Source of the DNA: Prinia subflava
Taxonomy: Eukaryota > Chordata > Aves > Passeriformes > Cisticolidae
Direction: 5' to 3'
Assembly (NCBI RefSeq): GCF_021018805.1
Contig: NC_086249.1
Span: 77,836,472-77,900,471 of the forward strand
Length of the DNA: 64,000 nucleotides
Within the stretch, counting starts at the first letter, position 1; each line of letters opens with the position of its first letter. The position numbers and the translations under genes are program-made. Positions 48,957 through 59,300 of this stretch are shown here, piece after piece. Under the pieces are notes generated by a model. It searched no databases and had not been told where the DNA came from. It saw only the letters and a program-made list of their open reading frames with translations.

Positions 48957-51459
48957 CAGATTAGAAAGACAGAGAGGCAGCAATGTTGGGGCCCTACTAT
49001 GGTCCTCTTAGCATGCCTTTTCCAACCCCTGTGTTGCTGGAGCCCTAGGCTCTTTTACTCTCTGATCCCTAACCCCAGTCCTGATCAAAATTCAGTATAT
49101 CTATGTACCATTTTATCCATAAGAGAAGGAAGAGCAGTAAGAGATATGTTTTTACTTTTATTGTCATTTGAGAGATGCACTAGGATGCATTGATGTTTAG
49201 AGTGTCACTAAACTAGTGTCACTAGTTTAGATTATCCTCTTCAGCTTATAGGGAGAGCAATATCACTTTACTGCTTTCAACAAAATTAGCTTTGCAACAG
49301 TACTCCATCATTTCTTTTCCACATAGCATCATATATCAAGTAGGCTGTGCCCAGGGATGGTTTTCTAATTTTAATAAAATCCAGCAAACCCCACTTTTTC
49401 AGAAGCAATTTATTTCACCAGTCTATGGCTGCGCACAGACACTCTGGGCCTCTCTTGATGTTACTTTGTCCCTTGTACCCTATTGATTTCTACACTGACG
49501 GTCTCCTCTTCCCCGACCTTTCCAGCTCTTGAGAATATAATTATTTTTCAGGTCTGCCTGCTTTCTATTGCAGTGAAAGGGTCTTTAGAAATCCCAGGAA
49601 CCTGTAGTGGTGAGACAATCTATAAACCAGCCATGGCTGCTCTGGCCAAGCTAGCACTCCCTCATGACAAAGTGGATCCTTTGGCACACTGCCTTCTCTT
49701 TTGCCCACTTAGTCACATACAACTGGTGTATGTCAGCACTTATTCCTCTGGCCAAGCATGCAAATTCCTGTGTTCTTGGAGTCTGTTGTGCATTGTGCTA
49801 ATCCCTCTGTTTAGTCTTTCTCTTTCTGTCCCAGTAATTTGGTGATTGTCAGAGTTGGAGAGTTCCTTTTCTTTCCTTTCCTTTTCTGTGCTCCGCAAGA
49901 CCCCATCTCGGAACAGTGCATAAGGGTATTTTAAATTATTAAAACCAGGTTTTCTCATATCAATAAGCCTAAGAACATATGTTGGTGTAATAGTTGTGGT
50001 TTACTTTGCATCTGCTTGCCAGTCAGCTTTCAACATTCAATATTTCTTAATGCCTTGCCACCTTATTCTTATGTGAACCAGAGAAATTTTCTTCAGTTTT
50101 TAATTGCATGAAGTTTGCTTAGCCAAACTGGATAACAGAATAAATAACAAGGTCCAAAGGGATTGCAGTTCTTGGATGCCAAACATTATCAGCCACAGAG
50201 ACACTGTAATAGGATAAGTTCCTCCAGGAGAGACTGCAAAACTTGGGAGCTGCTATAAGAAGCTGGAGCATTAACTGCCCTTGTAGAAATCCCTATTCCA
50301 TGATGACTGAATTTCCATTTCCCCTTCCATTGACCAGGGATAATGAACAGACACATCTTGCTTGTGAAGGCCTTTTAAAAGTCTCTATTGCAAGGAACTT
50401 CCAGAATGCTACATATTTCTTGATATTTTGATTATTTTATTGGCACATCCAAGGACAGAAAAATCCACCCAACTGTGGCAAGGCACTGCATGCAGCCCTG
50501 GTGTGGGAAATATCTATCTAGTGAGATGAGCAACGAGTGAGACATATGGGGAATAGTCTGGTCTTCAAGTTAGGAATTTCACAGCTACGTTCCAGCATCT
50601 CGAGCTGTATAAATGAATCATCAGCAGAGCGAAACCACAGAATGACACTAGCTTCCCTAAGAGAGTCTCTCTATATATATAGCTGCTAGACTTGCACATT
50701 TCTGTTTATAAATACTCAGTGATAGCTAACCGCAAAACGACGTGGCCTTCTCAACAGACATCTACTAAAAAAAAAAAAAAAATTCTTGTTCTATCTTTCA
50801 TTTCTTCCTGAGTTATTCTAAACCAGACTTTTGCACCTCCAGATAAAAAACTGAAACCCAAGATCCTCATACTGCTGCATGTGATCAAGATATTTTCTGG
50901 ATAAAAAGACAGCCAGGGCAGAACTCTTCTGAAAAAAACAGTTGAAAAGTGTTGATCCTTGTTAGATGTATCTGAGGATATTAGTCTATCTGGGAACGGC
51001 AGTCCCTCATTTGATTGCCCTCTTCTAAAAAGCCAAAATTGCCACAATTTATAATCCTTTTCTTAATCCTCCTCATGAGCCTGGAAACCATAATCTGCTT
51101 CTAGCTGTTACTTCTTTATATTCCATTGCAAGAGAGCCTTAATGAAGGCTGTAACACTCAAATGGATGTTATGAGAAGAAAGGGGAATCCGCTTATTTGT
51201 GATTCACCAGTGATCTGGGAAACCACAGAAGATTTATGTTGTCCATGAAGATCTTGCTAAACTACAAAATATGAAAATTGCAATTATTTAGCTGCTGTGC
51301 AATTATTTAGCTGCTGACTATGCTGCAGTGCACCTTTTGTTACTCATGAAATTTTTTTACTTGAGGTAGTGTGTGAAATCGTCATGTGAAGACATGAGTG
51401 TATGCAAGCTACCATTAGTCAGAAAGCAGGAAAATTACTCATCTATTTAGCAGTCATTT

Positions 51460-51661
51460 CCTCTTTTTTTTGGGAAATCCATACACATATTTTCTCTCTG
51501 TCCATGCCCCTGTTTCTCCTATCCCCACTGTACGGAAGGAAAGAAAGTTGGGTCTGAAACGTTATTTGGTTTTGACACAAATCTGATTGGGCAATGAGAG
51601 GCAAATTTCCGCTGTGTGTTGAGCTCAACCCTATATAAGGTCCTCACTAGGAATTTTCAGT
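51460..51661 (+). promoter_or_regulatory. IL1R2: IL1R2 promoter region
   Basis: Contains, in order, a near-consensus NF-kB site GGGAAATCCA at 51472-51481, an attgggcaat at 51586-51595 (one base from the C/EBP palindrome, also containing an inverted CCAAT), and a TATA box at 51632-51638. All lie within 200 bases of the predicted start. NF-kB and C/EBP inputs fit an inflammation-responsive gene, but binding is inferred from motifs only. Confidence 0.6.
51632..51638 (+). promoter_or_regulatory. IL1R2: TATA box of IL1R2
   Basis: TATATAA in caaccctatataaggtcctc. It lies about 30 bases before the inferred transcription start at about 51662 and 80 bases before a strong gtaagt donor, as expected for a TATA-driven first exon. 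Confidence 0.7.
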
Positions 51662-51714
51662 CTGGTAGCTTCTTTTTATGAGACTCTTATGGCTGAAAGA
51701 CTACAGAAACATAG
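51662..51714 (+). other. IL1R2: IL1R2 exon 1, mainly 5' UTR
   Basis: Predicted first exon from about 30 bases after the TATA box to the donor gtaagt at 51715. It contains two ATG codons. The one at 51689 reads MAERLQKH and joins in frame with exon 2, giving a 26-residue extension ahead of the usual start. The one at 51678 opens an overlapping upstream frame. In mammals the first IL1R2 exon is untranslated, so I treat it as UTR. Its start is inferred. Confidence 0.6.
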
Positions 51715-53186
51715 GTAAGTGAATCTGATTGAAATTTGGGAATGAAAACCTTCCCATAACCCTCAAGCGATGTACGGCTTATGGAGATTGTTAGTTACTA
51801 AACCAAAGGGACCAGAAATCTGTGAACAGGATAACCAAGTATTTTTGTCAGGCAAAGGATCTGAAGAGAGAGAAACTCACCTGTTACAGGGAATTGATGT
51901 CGACCATGGGGCTTCTTAATGCCTCTAGCGCCTGGTTCCGATGTAGCTGAGAGAGGCTAGAACTCCATACCAATTCCCTGGAAACCCACACAGACCTAGG
52001 AATACAGGAGACGACCCGTGGTTATGAAACAGTATTATTGAGCAAGAGGTTGGTTTTGTGGTGTTGTAGAAATTACAACAAGCTAGAAATAGTTGATTGT
52101 AGTCAAACTATCAGATGTTAGATACATATAGCTACTAGAAAAGGAAGAAATTTAGATTAAAACCACAATGGAAGTACGAGCATGATGGGATACAAAAAGA
52201 TGCCCAAAGGTGTCTACTTATGAATATGGTTTTGTTATATTGGTAGAAATATTTATTTTTGATTTTGATTTGTAATAGTGATACAGTCATTTAATATTCA
52301 TTTTAGTTCTAAGGTAATGTTAAATGCATGCAATTTCCATTTCTGTATATAAAATGGAAATAGTGTAATGTATCATGTGTACTGTATTTCTCATATATTC
52401 CTTACATAGAGCATAAGCTAGTACCTCTATCCAGCATGTTTTACACATTTTTGCAAATGGCACACTGAGATAAAGCATAATCAATCAACTGAGTAGCAGG
52501 AGCTGAGGCCTCGTGGCAGAGCAGAAGTATTCAGTGATGTACACAGACACTGCCATGCCCATGCCAGGCCCATACAGATGACACTTGATGAATGACTGGC
52601 AGAGGGGAATTTTTTTTTCCCTCAGTAGCCACCCTATCTGATTTTCAGGACAGGTTGTTCAGGTTCTTCCTTATCTTTTTTTTAGAACAGATGCTAATAG
52701 TGTCCATGCAGAAAACTTACTTGTGCACCACCAGCAAGATGGGTATACATGCCACAGGAGTTAATATTTTTTGTCCCAACAGAAACATTTATTGGAGCCA
52801 AGAAAGCTTGGCTCTGCTTGTAGCAGGAAGATTTCCCGCAGCCTGATTCACACTAGCTGGCCTACTTTGCTCCTGTGCTCACCCAAGCTACTATTTTCCA
52901 CCCATAGCTGTTGCTCTGAAAAGCTGTGGGGACAGCAGCATCTTGTGGTGTGCTGTTTTCATCTTCTGGAGTGAAAGGGAAGGGCCAGAAGTGGTATGTG
53001 TGTGCCAAGCCAGGTGTTCTGGTTCCACAATTCAGCCCCCATAAGCTTGGGATGGAGACACCTTTCTGCTCACTGAGGATGGGCCAAAGCTCCTCAGGTC
53101 TGGAGTGAGAAAACCAGCAGTTAATTCTTTAAATAATGTTGAGTATTTTGATTATATGAGATGTCTTGTAATAAACTTCCTTGTAG
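51715..53186 (+). other. IL1R2: IL1R2 intron 1
   Basis: 1472 bases. Near 51880-52030 is a patch with several CpG and a 10-base inverted repeat (51887-51896 with 51971-51980). This may be a remnant of an old mobile element, but I cannot place it. The rest is AT-rich. Confidence 0.65.
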
Positions 53187-53317
53187 ATTTCGAAACACTT
53201 TCCTTCGACCCTCTCCTTCTGATTTCCTGTGGAAAAAAATGCTTGGGCTCTTCTTTCTCCTGTTGATGTGCACAATAGGTGCCTCTGCTTTCAGACTTCA
53301 GCAAGTCAAAAACATAG
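53187..53317 (+). CDS. IL1R2: IL1R2 exon 2: signal peptide (coding from 53239)
   Basis: Acceptor cttgtag, donor gtaagt, ending in phase 1. The first 52 bases are 5' UTR under the standard start, although they stay open in the same frame. From 53239 it encodes MLGLFFLLLMCTIGASAF, a typical cleavable signal peptide, then RLQQVKNI. It parallels the human MLRLYVLVMGVSAF leader. Confidence 0.92.
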
Positions 53318-56300
53318 GTAAGTGTTTGTTTGTCTTTTTTCCCTCTCTTTCCCTCACTGTTCTTAATGTTCCTGTCTGACAGTAATGTAAAAATATCTCT
53401 GATTTATATAGAAAGCTGCCCAGATCACACTGTGTTTTTCAAACACTACTATGAACTGCATGGAGAACCTGTGGTTCTGAAATGTCCTTCCCCCAGACAC
53501 AAACATTTGGATTTCTCTGCCTTGACCCCTAATATCACATGGCATAAAAATGGTTCAAACACCATGATATCAGGAAGAGATGAAGATTCAAGAATCTGGG
53601 TGAAAGGAAATGCACTCTGGTTTTTACCAGTGATGTTAGAAGACTCAGGAGTATATATCTGCACAAAAAGGTAGGTATTTAAAAGAAAATCTACTAACAA
53701 AATGACTAAGTCTAAATGCATTACCTTGATTTCAAACTCCAGTTATATTTCTAGATAATTTCCTTGCTGACCTCATTGGAGAGAACAAATGTGGGAAGTC
53801 AGGACCCTTAGAGTGCGTTGTGTGTCTCCTACAGTTACCAGTACTGAAATCTGAGTAAATTGTGACACAGGGTTGCCACTTTGGCTACAATCTCATAGGA
53901 GAACAGTATATAAAGAGGGTTTTTTCATTACTTCTGAGCCAGTCAGTGCTATGGCAAGTGGGGCATGCTGCAGGCAGCGGGTTTGCTGACAACAAATACC
54001 CTTCTTGCACCTCAGATTGCCTTATGAAGCATATACAAGACATTCTGGCTCTGAGTTGAGATTTTAGCCACGGCTCTTTTCAGCCCATTAGTAATTGTTT
54101 TCCTGGGTGTTTTCAGTCTGACAGCGCACTGTACCATGTCAAAAGAGGTGCCAGAGTCTGGATTTTTTGAGGACTGAGGAAGGCAAAAATTCCCCTCACC
54201 CTTAGAGTCTGAATTTCTGAAGATGTTCCAGGTCCCCGTCCCCTGCCATCTCCTGCAGCCAGCCAGCCTCTCAGTATCACTCTGACACTTGGCTCTGGGG
54301 TTTACACTGTAGAATATATCTCTACATCCCTGGAACTGTTAGTGGAGAGCATGGTCTCCTTGCTTGCAAAGTACACCTTGTAAGGGATGTGTGTCAGCAG
54401 TAGACGAGATGGACAAGTTACGAAATCATGCTCAGCATGTCAGGCTGGCCTTTCCTCAGGTCTCAGCAGCAATTTCAGTTGTGGAGCAGAAGAGAAGACA
54501 CTGACAGTGAAGCCCAAACAGCAAAAGGTTGCAAATACTGTTCTAGGGCAGAGTTGCCTGAGATGTTCAAGAGTGTTATTTAATTCCCTTTTTGGACTAT
54601 TCTGCCTCACTTTGCCAATATATAACACTCTGGCAGTGTTACTGAGAGATCTAGTAAGATGGTGTGAAATTTGTTTGAAAAGACATGCAAGAGCCAAGTA
54701 GGTAACTTCATTGCTAACATTATTACAGGATTAATAAAGTGCAAGCAAATTACATTTCCTTTGCAAATTATCCCAAGGAAAGCCAGCAGATCTTTTTATC
54801 GACTCTGTAAAATGAAGGTAGCAGCAAACCATCACAGATCTCTGTTTCTGCGTTCTGTCGAATATTTTGGATTTGGGCATCTGGCCTGTACGTGACAGAT
54901 GGCCACAGTGCCCTGGCAATAGTGTCAGTCTGTCTGCTTGCAGCCCACAGCTGCTCTCCTGGAGGTGGCTGCTGGCCCCCCTGCCTTCGATGGCCCCTTC
55001 AAGGATCAGGCACTGCCCTGAGTAGAGGCATCTCTGAAACAGACTTCCAGAGGTTGTAAAGGATGGAATTGAATGCATCAATCTCTCCCAGTGCGGTCTT
55101 CCTTGGGACTGGAAGTGACTGTCACTTGGGGCCAGAAAGAAAAGTTGAATATTGCAAACCTTTCAAAGCAAGAATGCCTTCTTTGCTACACAAAGTAATA
55201 TGTGCTTGCAGAAATGTTTATGGTTGTGCAATAGTAATTGCAGACGTATTGTAATACATGCTTTAAGCTTTTTATTTAATCATTAGGGTTTTCACAGTCA
55301 AAATCTCTTCCAAGGAAATGGAGGAGGGTTCATGACACACCTGCTACTGTTCAGATTAACATGTTCCTTCCTCATGAAGTTAAAATCATGCTGCAGCCTA
55401 AAGGTGCACAGGAAACTTCTTGTACTAAAAAGAAAAGAAAAGACTGAAGGTCTGAGACAGATGTGTCAGCAACATGTTTAGATTGTGCCAATGGAACAGT
55501 ACCAGTGATTTTCCAGCATCTCTCCTGGTATGATCTCAGTCTTGGCCTCTGTTAAGGAAGGAAACAGAGCCAGGAGGAAACTAAGAGTGTAATTTGAATT
55601 CCCCTCATCACTCTTGGGGTCTCACCTCTCCTTGTTTTGCTGGCAGGAACTCCTCCTACTGTGCCGAGGTCTCCATCCATCTCACAGTTGTGGAGAAAAC
55701 AGCTGCTCAGGAGATTGCTTATCCCCAGGTTCTCTTCACTTTCACCTCTGGAAAGATTGTTTGTCCTGACCTGTGGGATTTTACACCAAACAGGACAAGC
55801 CTGGAGCTCAAGTGGTACAAGGTAGAACATCTTACTTCCTCTTTGTGCATAGCCTTATCCCAGCTCAGCACACAAATCTCCACTTTACGTTTCTCTTGTA
55901 CATCATGTTGTTTAAGTCACTAGCATAGTGTAATATACTGGGAATTTTGGGGGAGATGTATACATTTTAAGAAAAGTTCTCTGGAGCACACTCAGCACAG
56001 GGTGAAGTGTTCTACCTGTTTTATGCTCTCACAGGCAGTGCAGCTGTTTATAAGGTTAGATTACTTATCCAACTCTGGGATTTGCCACCTGATATCAAGT
56101 CCTTCTCTTTGACACTGTGCTTCTTTTTATGGCCCCTCTAGTGGGTCCCATAAAGTAGAACCTTCCAGGGTAGTGCCTCCATGTTCAGCTGGGGTAGCTT
56201 TCATTAATCAATTTCCCATTTGAAAATATTGGAATAATTACATAACACTTGTAGTGTTCTCTTGCCTAACTGGCCAGCTTGCTGCTTTACAAGTAGGCAA

Positions 56301-59300
56301 GCCTGGTTTTGCCTCTAAGATCAAATACAACATCCTTGGCTGTTCAATTTCACACTGGAGAGCAGGGGATGATTCTTCTTCCATTTCCTTAATATCTTGG
56401 TTTAGCTTTTATTTACACTCCCACTATGATCATACATTCTGCCTTGCGCAGCTGTAGCCTTACCGGATGCAATATACAGACTGGCTTGCAGTGCCTAGGT
56501 TATCATCTGTACCATACCAGCAAAATGTTGGTGCTCAGAACCCCTTCAGAAGTGGGAACATAACACGCTTTATCTAAGCAAAAGGCTGCCCCCCTCAATA
56601 CAGTTCTTGTTACAAATGTAAGAAAGAGCTACCCTGTCTTCATGAGGAAGGAACATAATTTTCTCCTAGCAGGTCTCCAGACCATGCATGAACAGACCCT
56701 TAGGGATACAGAGCAGGAATTTCTAATAGTTTATAGGGTAAGTAACAGTTATGTGAAATCCTGCACGATTATGAGTATTTGTCTTGAAAGATGCTTTAGA
56801 ATACTATTACTCTTTTGAGGTCTTGTATGGAAAGTGATAACATTGTGACACCTCCGTGGGTACTAATCTTGTGTGATTGCTCTTAAGATGATTCAAGGAA
56901 GAGCCTATTATATGTTTTCCATCTTAAAATGTGCACTCTATGGAAGAGCTATGCACACATTACAGCTAGATTAAAATAGCAATTCTTCACACTTCGTATA
57001 GTGCCACATGGCATTTTAGAAATGGATACACATTAAAAGAACTTGTGGTTTGGTGGGAAAGCAGAACTGCTCAGATTTCCTGATAAGTGAACTTCTAATA
57101 ACAGAGAGACAGAGATAATTTGTCTGAGAGTTACACAGGGTGTAAGCATAGCTATCTGAGTCATAACACCAGTTTCTGTCCTTTCTCCAGGATGCTCTGC
57201 CTTTGGAAGATGACAATGAAAGATTCATCATTCTGAAAGGTTCAGCGTCTCTGATCATGACATCTGTGCTACCAACAGACGCGGGGTATTACACCTGCAA
57301 GATGTCATTTCCATTTGAAGGCGTGATGTATGAAATCACCAGGACAATTCAGCTGGAGACTGTTGGTAAATACAGTATCATATGATCAGAGAGATGGAGC
57401 ACCTCTCGTACAAGGAAAGGCCGAGAGAATTTGGTTTATTGAGCCTGGAAAAGAGAAGGTTTTGGTGTGACCAAATTGTGGCCTACCAGTACCTGAAGGG
57501 GGCTTACAACAAAAATGGAGAGGGGCTTCTTACAAGAGCTTGAAGTGACAGGATAAGGGCAAATGGCTTCAAACTGAAAGAGGACAAGTTGAGATTAGCT
57601 ATTGGGAGGATGTATTTTTACTGTGAGAGTAGTGGGGCACTGGCACAGGCTGCCCAGAGAAGTTGTGGATGCATCCACCCCCTACCTGTAGGTGTTCAAG
57701 GATAGGTTGGATGGGGATTTGAGCAGCCTGGTCTAGTGGAAAGTGTCCCTGCCAATGGCAGGGGAGTGGGAACTAGAGGTCCTCGGAACCTTTTAGGAAA
57801 GGTTTCCTTCCAACTAAAACCATTCTGTGGTTCAATGATTCCATGACGGACACATTAAAACATTACAGCACGTAAGAAAACCTCTTCTTTGCTAATGAAA
57901 CTCTTGAGAGGAGCTCATGCTCCACCTTTCAGCCGTGCCAAGAGAGTATTTGTCCTGGCCCTAATGGGGCTCCCACAGCACCCCTAGCGACACCCGTGTT
58001 TGTTAAACGGAATAATTGATTTCTGGAGGGCAGGAGGCGGTGTGCCACAGGGCTTCCGAGGGGCTCGGAGATGAGACCTGTGGCGGCGGCGCAGGGCGGG
58101 CCCAGGCCGCAGTGTCACAGGGCGGGGACAGCGGCGGGGCCGGGGCGCCGCTGCCAGAGCGGCCGGCAGGGGGCGCCCGTGCCGCGCGCTCCCGTCAGAG
58201 CGCGCTCCCGTCAGAGCGCGCTCCCCTCAGAGCGTTCCCCTCAGAGCGCGTCCCCGCGGCGCGGGCGGGAGCGCGCTCCGGCGCGTCCCCAGAGCCGCGG
58301 GGCCCCGGCTGCGCGCGGCCGATCTCTGCGTGCCAGCGGCCTCAGCAGTGCGGTCCTTTCCTGGAAGACCGCAGGTGTTGGGTGAAGTGGCAAGGTTCTG
58401 GTTCTGGGGCCAGGACCACATTTTCTCCTGTTTTAGCACTGACTCTGTCCTCTTTTTCTGCCAAGAACAAGAGAAGAGAATTACCCCGATAATTGTGTAT
58501 CCAGCCCAAAAGACAACATCAGCTGCTCTTGGTAAGGCCCAACAGCATATCTGGAAACTTTTAGTCAGAGAAAAATTAGAGGAGGTCCTCTTATGGTGTA
58601 ATTTGTTGACATAAATTGTTGTAGGTTTTTGATCTCAGTTATATTAACTGAGGATCTGTGCTGGAGTATTCTTTGCTTTCTAATGTCTACAACGAGATGC
58701 TGTCTTCTGCGTATATAGATACTTCCATTTAATGTAGATACACATCAGTCTGGAGTCTCCTTATCCCTGAGTTACAGTAAAATTGCGATTAAAAAGTTTC
58801 AGAAATTTTACAAAAATCACTTTATTCCTGGAGGTCCCACCTGCAGCTGAACGTCCTCACCCAGAGCATCTCTGAGTGAAGCCGTGCTGCTGGTTAATGC
58901 TCCAGAGGGGGGAAGCACACAGTGCCCTTTGGGCTGCACTGTGTCAGAAAGGGCAAGGCCACAGGGACACAGCCTTGCCTCTAGGAAATGTGTTTAGTGC
59001 AAGCGTTGCTCAGTGTTGCAGTAGGGAAATTATTTGGTTAGCAGCAGGAAGGACTGCCACACTGAAGGGCCTTGCTGCCAAGGAGTAGGGGATCAAAAGC
59101 AGTCTGGAGATTAACTTCAGTTTCGAAAGTAGTGGTTCTTGACGTGTGTGGGATCTCCCACAGGAGTTGCTGGTTTTCACCAGAGGAAAGAGTAGTTCTT
59201 CATATGTATCCAAATTGTTTTTCAATCTTTCTTTTTGTGACAGGCTCCAAGATGACTCTCCCGTGCAAAGTGTTTGTTGGGCTGAGCAGCCATTTCCAAA

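Larger units (their letters stand above)
31861..51400. other. MAP4K4-IL1R2 intergenic region
   Basis: About 19.5 kb with no supported gene. Contents seen: CR1 fragments at 40159-40241 and 48693-48956, a run of 56 A at 41569-41624, and a cluster of minus-strand open frames between 43374 and 44597 that I cannot assign. The rest is AT-leaning unique sequence with short frames only. Human MAP4K4 and IL1R2 are also direct neighbours with no gene between them (established knowledge). Confidence 0.7.
58020..58335. promoter_or_regulatory. CpG island in IL1R2 intron 5
   Basis: A sharply bounded GC-rich block, dense in CpG, in an otherwise AT-leaning intron. It contains several GGGCGG or GGGGCGG Sp1-type boxes (58096-58145), a near-consensus CTCF core at 58163-58176, a 16-bp tandem repeat at 58185-58246 and a G-rich run at 58124-58146 able to form a quadruplex. 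It ends 130 bases before exon 6. Islands of this sort usually mark promoters or insulators; activity here is inferred. Confidence 0.8.
57366..58465 (+). other. IL1R2: IL1R2 intron 5 with CR1 and CpG island
   Basis: 1100 bases, almost filled by a CR1 fragment (57383-57848) and a CpG island (58020-58335). This is the least ordinary intron of the window. Confidence 0.8.

Noticed and set aside
53860..53920. Second TATA-like sequence (gtatataaag) in IL1R2 intron 3 as a promoter
   Set aside because: No initiator, strong donor or CpG context follows, and short TA-rich matches are common in this AT-leaning region.
58071..58385. 104-codon ATG-initiated frame in the CpG island as a protein gene
   Set aside because: Composition is Arg, Ala, Pro, Ser and Gly as expected of GC-rich DNA in any frame; the tandem repeat drives part of it and no homology is visible.
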